Part shown: positions 1-7,135 of the stretch, piece after piece
Numbering within the stretch: the stretch's first letter is position 1
How the letters are laid out: every line of letters begins with the position of its first letter
DNA from: Virgisporangium aliadipatigenens
GTDB lineage: Bacteria > Actinomycetota > Actinomycetes > Mycobacteriales > Micromonosporaceae
Assembly (NCBI RefSeq): GCF_016863615.1
Contig: NZ_BOPF01000045.1
Location: forward strand, 20,585-84,584
Direction: 5' to 3'
DNA: 64,000 bases
Made by a program: the position numbers and the translations under genes
The notes under the pieces: generated by a model
Told to the model about the DNA's origin: nothing
Databases searched by the model: none
The model's input: the letters and a program-made list of their open reading frames with translations, nothing else

Positions 1-2541
1 ACCGGGTGCCAGGCCGTCGCCCCACAGGTGCAGTCCCCATCCCGCGTAGTTCCCGTCCGGTCGTCCATAGTGGACGGTGACCGATCCGGTGGCCGCCGCC
101 CGCGACGGATAGACGGTGACATCCCCGGGTTTCAGCCACACTTCCGCCTGTTTCGACGGGTCGATGAACCGGTCGGCGGCGACCTCCTTGTTGCCTGCCG
201 CGTCGACCAGCAGGAAGCCCACGCTCGTCGCGCCCGGCTTCAGCTTCACCCACGCGAAGCGCCCGTAGGAGTCCTCCCCCGCGAACGGCTGTCCCTGCGG
301 CCACGGCGTCGACCAGGCCGGGTCGATGTCGCCCCACGCGTAGAGCGACCAGTCGGTGCCGGTCGCCGGGTAGTGCACGACGGCATAGTCCCGATCGGCT
401 CCCGGCGGTGGCGGCGAGCCCACGGTCGCCGTGGTCGTGCTCGTGGCGGTGCGCCCGAACGAGTCCCGCACGACGGCCTTGTAGGTGAGCGGCGTCCCGG
501 CGGCCAGCCCGTCGAGGTCGTGGTACACCCGGTACGGCGCCCGGGTGGCGCTGCCCAGCGGCTTCCACGGCCCGTTGCCCACCTTGGCGGCGAAGGTGAC
601 GGTGTTGAGCCCCTCGGGAGAGACGGCGGCCTCAACGGTCGCCCGGGTGTGCACGGCCCCCGGCGACGCGAGCGAAACAGTGGGCGCGGCGGCCGGACGA
701 GCGAACGGCTTGCGCGCCTTGAGCACCACCGACGACAGCGGCGGCACGTTCACCCGCACCCGCTTGTCCGCGCCCGACTGGAGCGCCGGCCCACGCCCCG
801 GGTAGGCGGTGTCGAAGGTCATCCCGGCGGAGTACGTGGGCACGTCGACGGTCTGCGCCGTCGTGGCGTTGTTGACCGCCACCACGTACTCGACCTTCTC
901 CGACGGCAGCGTCCGAGAGAACGCGAACACCCCCGGCCCGTTCGCCGCGTAGCGCGTCACCTGCACCCCGTCGGCGAGCGCCGGATGCGCCCTGCGCAGC
1001 GCGCCGAGCGCCGCGATGGAGACGTACAGCGGATGGCCGGTGTCGTAGTTGTCCACCGCGTGCGTGCGTTCGGTGCCGAGCAGGTCGTCGTCGAGGTACG
1101 AGGGCGTCCGGGAGGCGAACATGTCCTGCCGCGCGTCGCGGTCCCCGCCCGGCCCGGTGAAGCCCTGTTCGTCGCCGGAGTAGATCACCGGCTGCCCACG
1201 CGTGAGGAACATGACCTCGTGCGCGAGCCGGTCCCGCTGCAGGTGTGTGGCCGGGTCGGTGCCCCCGCCGGCGACCATCATGCCGATGCGGCCCATGTCG
1301 TGGTTGCCGAGGAACGTCGGCAGCCGCCGCGCGTCGGTGCCGGCCGTGGTGTACAGGTCGTCGGCGGAGTACAGCTGCGCCAGGCGCTGGGCCGAGCCGC
1401 CGCGCGCCGTGTAGTCCGCGGCCGCGTCCTGGAACGGGAAGTCGAGCGTCGCCGGCAGGCCGCCCCTGCGCACGTACGTGCTGGTCAGTTCGGGGTCGGC
1501 GCTGTACACCTCGCCGAACATGAAGAAGTCCTGCCCGGCCCGGTCGGTGACCCCCTTGGCGAAGCGCGGCCAGAACTCCAGGTTGACGTGCTTGACCGTG
1601 TCGATGCGGTACCCGTCGACGCCGGTGCGCACCGCCCAGTCCGCGTAGATCTTGGTCATGCCGGCGACGACCTCGGGGCGTTCGGTCCACAGGTCGTCGA
1701 GGCCGAAGAAGTCGCCGTACTCGCTGTTCTCGCCGGCGAAGGTGGAGTCGCCGCGGTTGTGGTACATGAGCGGGTCGTTGAGCCACGCGGGCCTCTTCAC
1801 CACGGCGTCGGCCGGGGTCGGCAGCACCGGCGTGTACGGGAACGACGACGTGTTGACCTCGGGGAAGCCGCGGCCGCCGGCGGCGTAGGCGCGGTCGTCG
1901 AACGGCCGGCCCTGCGCGTCGCGGTACGGGTAGTCGGCCTTGCTCCGGTAGGTGTACTGGTTCTGCGCGTACTTGATCACGTCGGCGGTGTGGTTGGTGA
2001 TCACGTCGAGGTAGACCTTGATCCCCCGCCGGTGCGCCTCCCGGACCAGCCGCTTCAGGTCCTCCTCGGTCCCGAAGTGCGGGTCCAGCGCGGTGAAGTC
2101 GGTGATCCAGTAGCCGTGGTAGCCGGCCGAGACGTCCGCGCCCTCGCCCTGCACGGGCCTGTTCTTGAACGTCGGCGCCATCCAGATCGCGGTCGTCCCG
2201 AGCCCCTGGATGTAGTCCAGCTTCGCGAGCAGCCCCTTCAGGTCTCCCCCGTGGTAGAAGCCCTTGTCGGTCGGGTCGTACCCGTGGGCGAGCCGGTCGC
2301 CGGGGATGCCGCCGGTGTCGTTGGCCGGGTCCCCGTTGGCGAACCGGTCGGGCAGCACGAAGTAGAACTGTTCGGCCTTCGTCTCCTGCTCACGTTGGCC
2401 CCATCGGGCAAGCGACGCGGCACCGGGCTCCTCGGCCCAGCCGCCGCCGGTCGGGTCCACCGGCACGTCGGCGGTCGGCGGAAGGCTGCCCGGGACGGCG
2501 AGCAGCACGAGCATGAGCAGGACGAGGAGACGACGGAACAT
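1..2541 (-). CDS. Secreted pullulanase-type alpha-amylase (GH13), C-terminus cut by window edge
   Basis: Secreted alpha-glucan hydrolase for starch or pullulan; 847 codons are visible and the frame runs off position 1. A hydrophobic signal peptide covers residues 1-28 (starts MFRRLLVLLMLVLL). The GH13 barrel follows with its four conserved regions: VITNH near 180-184, GVDGYRID with catalytic Asp314, FGEVYS with acid/base Glu344, and LGNHD near 411-415. After the barrel and all-beta domain C come an Ig-like stretch (about 590-690) and two pullulanase-associated (CBM41-like) modules, the second truncated: each begins with a VHY motif followed by WxLHLWGDG or a variant. The ATG at 2541 is the only start placing a signal peptide in front. 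Family membership is secure; pullulanase versus another amylase type is inferred from the C-terminal modules. Confidence 0.88.
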   Translation of the reverse strand, partial: MFRRLLVLLMLVLLAVPGSLPPTADVPVDPTGGGWAEEPGAASLARWGQREQETKAEQFYFVLPDRFANGDPANDTGGIPGDRLAHGYDPTDKGFYHGGDLKGLLAKLDYIQGLGTTAIWMAPTFKNRPVQGEGADVSAGYHGYWITDFTALDPHFGTEEDLKRLVREAHRRGIKVYLDVITNHTADVIKYAQNQYTYRSKADYPYRDAQGRPFDDRAYAAGGRGFPEVNTSSFPYTPVLPTPADAVVKRPAWLNDPLMYHNRGDSTFAGENSEYGDFFGLDDLWTERPEVVAGMTKIYADWAVRTGVDGYRIDTVKHVNLEFWPRFAKGVTDRAGQDFFMFGEVYSADPELTSTYVRRGGLPATLDFPFQDAAADYTARGGSAQRLAQLYSADDLYTTAGTDARRLPTFLGNHDMGRIGMMVAGGGTDPATHLQRDRLAHEVMFLTRGQPVIYSGDEQGFTGPGGDRDARQDMFASRTPSYLDDDLLGTERTHAVDNYDTGHPLYVSIAALGALRRAHPALADGVQVTRYAANGPGVFAFSRTLPSEKVEYVVAVNNATTAQTVDVPTYSAGMTFDTAYPGRGPALQSGADKRVRVNVPPLSSVVLKARKPFARPAAAPTVSLASPGAVHTRATVEAAVSPEGLNTVTFAAKVGNGPWKPLGSATRAPYRVYHDLDGLAAGTPLTYKAVVRDSFGRTATSTTTATVGSPPPPGADRDYAVVHYPATGTDWSLYAWGDIDPAWSTPWPQGQPFAGEDSYGRFAWVKLKPGATSVGFLLVDAAGNKEVAADRFIDPSKQAEVWLKPGDVTVYPSRAAATGSVTVHYGRPDGNYAGWGLHLWGDGLAPG

Positions 2542-2673
2542 CGGCGGCCGCCTTTCCCGGAACCCCTTGGCGGAGGGGTGGAGATGGCGGCAACGTATCG
2601 ATGAACTCCCCCACCCGCAAGGGAGGGTTCCGGTTTGCCTCAGCTAGGCGGGAATCCGGTCGACAGGGGAGCC

Positions 2674-3693
2674 ATGGGCCTATTCACCGCACGCGGGACC
2701 GGCAGGGCAGAGCCCGGCTTCACCGGTCCGCTCGACGACCCCCGGTTCGTGCGTGCGGTGCTCGACTCGGTGCAGGCGAACATCTTCGTGACCGACGCCG
2801 ACTTCACGATCATGCACGTCAACCCGCGTGCCGTCGCCACCCTGCAGAACCTCGCCGGCCCGCTCGCCCGGATCGGCCTGCGGCCGGAGACGCTCGTCGG
2901 CGAGGATCTCGCCAAGCTGCACCCGCACCCGAACGACCTGCGCCACCAGCTCACCGACCCGCACCGCAACATGGTCTCGACGCTGCTGGAGTTCGCCGGC
3001 GCCACGATCGGCACCCAGATCAGCCGCATCCTCGACGACGTCGGCAAGTGCGTCGGCTACACGGTCGCCTGGGCCGACATCACCGAACGCCGCGCCACCG
3101 ACCAGCGCGCCCAGGACGACACGCAGGAGGTCAGCGCCGTTCTCGCCACGGTCGCCGGGGCCAGTGAGGAGCTGGCCGCGACCGCCAGCGAGATCGCGCG
3201 GCACGCCTCGGACGCCTCGCAGACCGTCGCCGAGGCGATCTCCACGGTCCGCGCCGCGAACGAGACGATGGTGCAGCTCGGCGAGGCCTCCGGCCGGATC
3301 AACGAGATCGTGAAGACGATCACGCAGGTCGCCGACCAGACCAACCTGCTGGCCCTGAACGCCACCATCGAGGCGGCCCGCGCCGGTGAGGCCGGCAAGG
3401 GGTTCGCGGTGGTGGCCGGCGAGGTCAAGGAGCTGTCGAAGCAGACGAAGTCCGCCACCGAGCGGATCAACGAGATGATCGGCCAGGTCCAGTCGCTGAG
3501 CAACGCCGCCGTGGAGGCGATCGCCGAGATCTCCCACATCGTGGTGAAGGTGGACGAGAAGCAGCGTTCGATCGCGGAGACCGTCGACCAGCAGACCAGC
3601 ACCACCCGGGACATCAGCGCCAACCTGGCGGTGGCCGCCGACCGCGCCAAGGTGATGGCCAACTTCGTGGAGAGCAAGAACACGGGGGTTTGA
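2674..3693 (+). CDS. Cytoplasmic PAS-domain methyl-accepting chemotaxis protein
   Basis: Soluble chemoreceptor of 339 residues. Residues about 25-130 form a PAS sensor ([20 protein letters not shown]), and the remaining C-terminal part is the coiled-coil MCP signalling domain with the nearly invariant hairpin tip around [20 protein letters not shown] and [13 protein letters not shown]. There is no transmembrane segment or HAMP domain, so it should sense an intracellular signal, perhaps redox or a PAS-bound ligand, and act on CheA/CheW encoded elsewhere. The ATG at 2674 is preferred because AGGGGAG lies just upstream; an in-frame TTG at 2635 would add 13 unlikely residues. A second receptor gene lies at 9234, consistent with a motile host. 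Confidence 0.9.
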   Translation: MGLFTARGTGRAEPGFTGPLDDPRFVRAVLDSVQANIFVTDADFTIMHVNPRAVATLQNLAGPLARIGLRPETLVGEDLAKLHPHPNDLRHQLTDPHRNMVSTLLEFAGATIGTQISRILDDVGKCVGYTVAWADITERRATDQRAQDDTQEVSAVLATVAGASEELAATASEIARHASDASQTVAEAISTVRAANETMVQLGEASGRINEIVKTITQVADQTNLLALNATIEAARAGEAGKGFAVVAGEVKELSKQTKSATERINEMIGQVQSLSNAAVEAIAEISHIVVKVDEKQRSIAETVDQQTSTTRDISANLAVAADRAKVMANFVESKNTGV

Positions 3694-3727
3694 CGCACCC
3701 CCGGGGGTAGCGGGTAGGCAGGAGGGC

Positions 3728-5017
3728 ATGTCCGACGCCCTCGTCCCGATCGGCCTCGGCCTGGCCACCCTGGTGGTCGGGTTCCTCGTGCTGTATCTGC
3801 TGCGCCTGATCCTGCGCCGCGCCGCCCGCCGCACCCAGGTGGCCGCCGCGCTGTCCAAGCACGGCCGCAAGCCGGCCCACCTGGCGGTGGTGGCGCTCGC
3901 CGCGCATCTCACGATCGTCGGCCTGCCGCGCGCCGACTGGCACCGCGCGGCCCAGCACGTGCTGCTGCTGGTCGACATCGCGCTGCTGGCCTGGGGCGCG
4001 GCGGCGGTGCTGGCGATCGTCATCGACCTGGCGCTGCCCCGGTTCCGCACGGACGTGCGCGACAACCGCAACGCCCGCCGCATCCACACGCAGGTGAGCG
4101 TGATGCAGCGGATGGGGGTCGCCGGGATCACGGTGCTCGCGGTCGGCGCGATGCTGTTGACGTTCCCGGCGTTCCGAGGGGCGGGTGCGAGCGTCCTGGC
4201 CTCCGCCGGGATCGCCGGCGTCATCGCCGGTTTCGCCGCGCAGAGCCTTCTCGGGAACGTCATCGCGGGCATGCAGCTGGTGTTCAGCGACGCGGTGCGG
4301 CTGGACGACGTCGTGGTGGTCGAGCAGCAGTGGGGCCGGGTCGAGGAGATCACCCTCACCTACGTGGTCGTACGCATCTGGGACGACCGGCGGCTCGTGC
4401 TGCCCACCTCGTACTTCCTGTCGACGCCGTTCGAGAACTGGACGCGCACCGAGGCGGCCGTCATCGGTGCCGTGGAACTGGACGTCGACTGGTGCGTGCC
4501 GATGGAGCCGATGCGCGCCCAGCTGGAGCGCACCGTCAAGGAGAACGAACGCTGGGACGGCCGGGTCTGCGCGCTGCAGGTGACCGACGCGACCGGTTCG
4601 CAGGTGCGGGTGCGCGCCCTGGTGAGCGCCGGAGACGCGCCGACGCTCTGGGACCTGCGCTGCGACGTGCGCGAGGACCTGGTCACCTGGCTGCGCACCA
4701 CGCACCCCGACGCGCTGCCGCGGGTGCGCGCCGAAATCGACGGTTCAGTCCTTCCCCAGATCGCCCCTGGCCCGCAGCCGCATCGGCACGATCACCCACG
4801 TCACCAGGAACAGGACGCTGAGCACCGCGACGACGACCACGGCGGTGACCGTGCCGGAGACGACGGCGAGCACCAGGTAGACGGCGCCGAGGATGGCCAG
4901 GGCCAGGAAGAACAGCCCCCACTCCGCCATCTTGTCGGAGATCGTCACCAGGAGGGGCTTGCGGCCCTGACGAAAAAGGATGCGGTGCTGCGAGACCGGC
5001 GCGATCAGCAGTCCTGA
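3728..5017 (+). CDS. MscS-family mechanosensitive channel, 3' end running through the convergent gene
   Basis: Small-conductance mechanosensitive ion channel in the cytoplasmic membrane, releasing solutes on hypo-osmotic shock. Hydrophobic segments lie near residues 5-28, 55-75, 78-105 and 135-160; the pore-lining MscS signature is GVIAGFAAQSLLGNVIAGMQ, followed by the beta domain (DDVVVVEQQWGRVEEITL) and a C-terminal alpha/beta domain ending about residue 340. The first stop in frame is only at 5017, so the last ~90 residues (from about 4745) are encoded opposite the DUF6328 gene and are low-complexity H/D/Q-rich, unlike any MscS domain. Either the protein carries a non-homologous tail or a stop was lost. 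GGAGGG precedes the ATG. Confidence 0.82.
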   Translation: MSDALVPIGLGLATLVVGFLVLYLLRLILRRAARRTQVAAALSKHGRKPAHLAVVALAAHLTIVGLPRADWHRAAQHVLLLVDIALLAWGAAAVLAIVIDLALPRFRTDVRDNRNARRIHTQVSVMQRMGVAGITVLAVGAMLLTFPAFRGAGASVLASAGIAGVIAGFAAQSLLGNVIAGMQLVFSDAVRLDDVVVVEQQWGRVEEITLTYVVVRIWDDRRLVLPTSYFLSTPFENWTRTEAAVIGAVELDVDWCVPMEPMRAQLERTVKENERWDGRVCALQVTDATGSQVRVRALVSAGDAPTLWDLRCDVREDLVTWLRTTHPDALPRVRAEIDGSVLPQIAPGPQPHRHDHPRHQEQDAEHRDDDHGGDRAGDDGEHQVDGAEDGQGQEEQPPLRHLVGDRHQEGLAALTKKDAVLRDRRDQQS

Positions 5018-5245
5018 CGACACGGCGGTCGCGATCAGCGTGCCGATGTACTCCCAGCGCAGGTTCGTCCCGACCGACTCGCCGAACCGCTGCTGGAACG
5101 GGATGGTCAACAGGAACGCGAACAGGATCTGCACGCCGGTCTGTGCGACGCGCAACTCCTGGAGCAGTTCGCCGAGCTGGCGGTCGGCCCGCTCGGCCTC
5201 GGTCTCGTCGGGTCGTAGTTCTCGATGACGGTCGTTCGCTCCCAC
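4745..5245 (-). CDS. DUF6328 family membrane protein
   Basis: Protein of 166 residues with a charged N-terminus (DETEAERADRQLGELLQELR) and four hydrophobic segments at about 42-62, 72-92, 115-133 and 138-158. This arrangement and the sequence ELRVAQTGVQILFAFLLTIP are typical of the DUF6328 family, common in actinobacteria and of unknown function; an integral membrane location is predicted. The start is GTG at 5245; no strong ribosome-binding site is evident upstream. It is convergent with, and fully overlapped at its 3' half by, the reading frame of the MscS channel at 3728. No neighbour suggests a specific role. Confidence 0.8.
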   Translation of the reverse strand: MGANDRHRELRPDETEAERADRQLGELLQELRVAQTGVQILFAFLLTIPFQQRFGESVGTNLRWEYIGTLIATAVSSGLLIAPVSQHRILFRQGRKPLLVTISDKMAEWGLFFLALAILGAVYLVLAVVSGTVTAVVVVAVLSVLFLVTWVIVPMRLRARGDLGKD

Positions 5246-5281
5246 GGCCGCGATTTACCCCGAGAGCCTTCCGAATATTCG

Positions 5282-5311
5282 TTGGCACCGGGCGCGGGGT
5301 GGCGCTAGCGT
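5282..5311 (+). promoter_or_regulatory. Housekeeping-type promoter for leader ORF
   Basis: TTGGCA at 5282-5287 and TAGCGT at 5306-5311 are separated by 18 bases, a good actinobacterial -35/-10 pair. Transcription would begin near 5318 and immediately enter the exceptional ribosome-binding site at 5324-5338. Confidence 0.55.
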
Positions 5312-5348
5312 TGCCGTACACGAGGAAGGAGGTGATCCAGTTTTGAGT

Positions 5349-5381
5349 ATGAACCGGACACGTGAGGTGGGCTCCAGCTAG
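5349..5381 (+). CDS. Putative 10-residue leader peptide behind a perfect 16S-tail complement
   Basis: ATG at 5349 opens a 10-codon frame (MNRTREVGSS) ending in TAG at 5379-5381. It follows GGAAGGAGGTGATCC at 5324-5338, which matches the complement of the bacterial 16S rRNA 3' tail over its whole length, far more than an ordinary Shine-Dalgarno. A TTG at 5343 in the same frame is an alternative start two codons earlier. The stop codon overlaps the left arm of the hairpin at 5380-5417. No larger gene follows on this strand, so this may be a free-standing regulatory RNA or micropeptide rather than an attenuator of a downstream gene. Coding status is inferred from layout only. Confidence 0.4.
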   Translation: MNRTREVGSS

Positions 5382-5417
5382 CCGCCGTCCGACCTCGCCT
5401 AGGCCGCGTCGGCGGCT
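5380..5417 (+). terminator. Hairpin overlapping the leader-peptide stop codon
   Basis: AGCCGCCG at 5380-5387 pairs perfectly with CGGCGGCT at 5410-5417. The left arm includes the last two bases of the leader stop codon, so a ribosome finishing the peptide would cover it. There is no T-run after the stem; it could be an attenuator, terminator or RNA 3' end. Confidence 0.4.
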
Positions 5418-5487
5418 CGGCGACTTCCAGGACTCACCGGATTCCCGGGGTGCCGGACATTGTCCAGCCGGCCCGTGCCAGTGCCGC

Positions 5488-5535
5488 AGAGGCACAGTGC
5501 TTCAAAGGCACAATGCCTCAGAGGTACAGCACGGA
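5488..5535. repeat. Three tandem 16-bp imperfect repeats
   Basis: Units start at 5488, 5504 and 5520; the shared core is AGGCACAGTGC / AGGCACAATGC / AGGTACAGCAC. Each core is itself partly palindromic (GCAC-A-GTGC), and units 1-2 together can form a stem bounded by GAGGCA and TGCCTC. The array lies just downstream of the Lrp gene's 3' end and may act as its terminator or as a protein-binding array. Confidence 0.5.
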
Positions 5536-5551
5536 GACACCCCGGGTTTCT

Positions 5552-6028
5552 TTATGCCCGCGGCTCCCCCAGCGGTGCGACCACCCGGTTCCGGGTGTGC
5601 TCGAAGATCACCGAGGTGCGGAAGCTGACGACTTCCCGCCGCTTGGTGAAGCGGTCCATGAGAAACGCGTGCAGCGCCTCGACGTCCTGGACGGCCACGT
5701 GCACCAGCACGTCGTCGCCGCCCGCGAGGATGAACGCCGACAGCACCTCCGGCAGGCCGTACAGGTACGTCTTGAAGTCGTCGATCACGGCCCGGCTGAG
5801 CGGCCGGATCTGCACCGCCACCAGCGCCTGGACGTGCCGGTTCAGGGCCGGGAGGCTGATCTCGGCGTGGTAGCCGGTGATGGCGCCGCGGGCCTTGAGG
5901 GCGCGTACCCGTTCGAGGCAGGTCGAGGGTGCGATGCCGATCCGGGCGGCCAGTTCGCGGTTGGTCTGCCGGGCATCCGTCTGGAGTTCCCGCACGATCG
6001 CCGAATCAATGTCGTCCATGATCGCCAT
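5552..6028 (-). CDS. Lrp/AsnC-family transcriptional regulator
   Basis: Feast/famine regulator of 158 residues: N-terminal winged HTH (DSAIVRELQTDARQTNRELA, recognition helix near APSTCLERVRAL) and C-terminal RAM/ACT-like ligand domain (about 65-145) that binds amino acids and drives octamer formation. It is divergently transcribed from the leucine/valine dehydrogenase at 6099, separated by 70 bases containing a 15-bp inverted repeat, so it most likely controls branched-chain amino acid deamination. Two in-frame ATGs exist (6028 and 6019); the shorter form beginning MDDIDS resembles the usual family start. Lrp-type fold is certain; the target is inferred from divergence. Confidence 0.88.
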   Translation of the reverse strand: MAIMDDIDSAIVRELQTDARQTNRELAARIGIAPSTCLERVRALKARGAITGYHAEISLPALNRHVQALVAVQIRPLSRAVIDDFKTYLYGLPEVLSAFILAGGDDVLVHVAVQDVEALHAFLMDRFTKRREVVSFRTSVIFEHTRNRVVAPLGEPRA

Positions 6029-6041
6029 TCTGCCGCTGCCG

Positions 6042-6056
6042 CCGAATTATGTTCGG
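6042..6056. promoter_or_regulatory. Candidate Lrp operator
   Basis: CCGAA-TTATG-TTCGG, a 15-bp inverted repeat with an AT-rich centre, the usual geometry of Lrp/AsnC sites, midway between the divergent lrp-type and dehydrogenase genes. Confidence 0.5.
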
Positions 6057-6084
6057 TGCACCTGCCGCTGGGCCGTCGAGGTGC

Positions 6085-6090
6085 CTAGCG
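6085..6090 (+). promoter_or_regulatory. -10 box giving a probably leaderless dehydrogenase mRNA
   Basis: TAGCGT ends 8 bases before the ATG at 6099, so transcription should begin at or next to the start codon; no Shine-Dalgarno is present, as expected for a leaderless message. No convincing -35 hexamer is seen, which would fit activation by the adjacent Lrp regulator. Confidence 0.45.
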
Positions 6091-6098
6091 TTTCCCGC

Positions 6099-7124
6099 AT
6101 GGAACACGAACAGGTGCGGATCCACACCGGCCGCCGTTCCGGTCTGCCGGTGATCATCGCGGTGCACTCCACCACTCTGGGTCAGGCGATCGGCGGGTGC
6201 CGGCTCAAGGCGTTCCCCCACTGGAAGGACGCCCTCGACGACGCGCTGCGCCTCTCGGCCGCGATGACCGACAAGGCCGCGCTCGCCGGGCTCCCGCACG
6301 GCGGGGGCAAGACGGTGATCGCCTCCGACGGACCTCTTTCCGGGGAACGGCGACGCGCGGCGCTGCTCGACGTCGGCGACGCGGTCGAGGGCCTCGGCGG
6401 CGTCTACGGCACCGGCCCCGACAGCGGCACCTCCCCCGCCGACATGAACGTCATCGCCGAGCGCACCCGGCACGTCTTCTGCCGCCCCCCGGAGAACGGC
6501 GGCAGCGGCGACTCCTCCCCCGCCACGGCGGTCGGCGCGCTCGCGGCGATCCGCGCCGTGGCGGCGGACCTCGGGCGCGAACTCGACGGCCTGCGCTGCA
6601 CCCTCCTCGGCGCCGGCGCGGTCGGCACACCCCTCGCGCGCCTGCTGACGGAGGCCGGCGCCACGCTGTCCATCACCGACGTGGACGACCGCAAGAAGGC
6701 GCTCGCCGACGAGCTCGGCGCCGGCTGGCTCACGCCCGAGGAGGCGCCCTGGGCGGAGACGGACGTGCTGGTGCCGGCCGCGTTGGGCGGGCTGCTCGGC
6801 CCCGACACGGTCGGCCGGCTGCGCTGCGCCGCCGTCGCCGGGCCGGCCAACAACCAGCTCACCGACGCCTCCGTGGCCGACCTGCTGCACGAACGCGGCA
6901 TCCTGTTCGCGCCCGACGTGATCGTCAGCGCCGGCGGCATCCTGCACGGGTTCGGCGTCGAGATCCACCACGAGACCCCGGCACAGATCGACGCCCGGCT
7001 CGCCGGCATCGGCGACACGCTCGCCACCGTCCTGGCCCGGGCCCGCCACGCCGGGACGACCCCGCTGCGGGTCGCCGCCGATCTGGCCCGCGAACGGAGG
7101 CTTGCCCCGGTGCCGGCCGGGTAA
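6099..7124 (+). CDS. Leucine/valine-type (Glu/Leu/Phe/Val) NAD-dependent amino acid dehydrogenase
   Basis: Oxidative deamination of a branched-chain or aromatic amino acid to its 2-oxo acid, 341 residues, close to the usual leucine/valine dehydrogenase length. The N-terminal domain carries the substrate loop GGCRLKAF and the catalytic lysine region MTDKAALAGLPHGGGK; the C-terminal Rossmann domain begins LLGAGAVGTPLARLL and is followed by an Asp (SITDVDD) expected for NAD preference. The late motif NNQL and SAGGI are also family hallmarks. It is divergent from an Lrp regulator and followed by a P450 12 bases downstream. Substrate (Leu, Val or Phe) cannot be fixed from sequence alone. Confidence 0.88.
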   Translation: MEHEQVRIHTGRRSGLPVIIAVHSTTLGQAIGGCRLKAFPHWKDALDDALRLSAAMTDKAALAGLPHGGGKTVIASDGPLSGERRRAALLDVGDAVEGLGGVYGTGPDSGTSPADMNVIAERTRHVFCRPPENGGSGDSSPATAVGALAAIRAVAADLGRELDGLRCTLLGAGAVGTPLARLLTEAGATLSITDVDDRKKALADELGAGWLTPEEAPWAETDVLVPAALGGLLGPDTVGRLRCAAVAGPANNQLTDASVADLLHERGILFAPDVIVSAGGILHGFGVEIHHETPAQIDARLAGIGDTLATVLARARHAGTTPLRVAADLARERRLAPVPAG

Positions 7125-7135
7125 CCAGCGGTCTT

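Noticed and set aside
28..2604. 858-codon plus-strand frame opposite the amylase
   Set aside because: Antisense shadow; the minus-strand frame carries all GH13 motifs and a signal peptide.
2639..2664. FliA-type promoter (CTCA-N16-GTCGAC) before the PAS chemoreceptor
   Set aside because: Only four of six -10 bases match the CTCA-N15-17-GCCGAA pattern I recall for Actinoplanes motility genes, and the resulting start would remove the gene's ribosome-binding site.
2581..2673. c-di-GMP-type riboswitch upstream of the chemoreceptor
   Set aside because: Some GC-rich pairing is possible but none of the conserved riboswitch core sequences can be read.
5324..5338. Possible antisense or fragment of a 16S rRNA gene
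   Set aside because: Only the 15-base tail complement matches; the flanks have no rRNA similarity, and the position before an ATG fits a Shine-Dalgarno.
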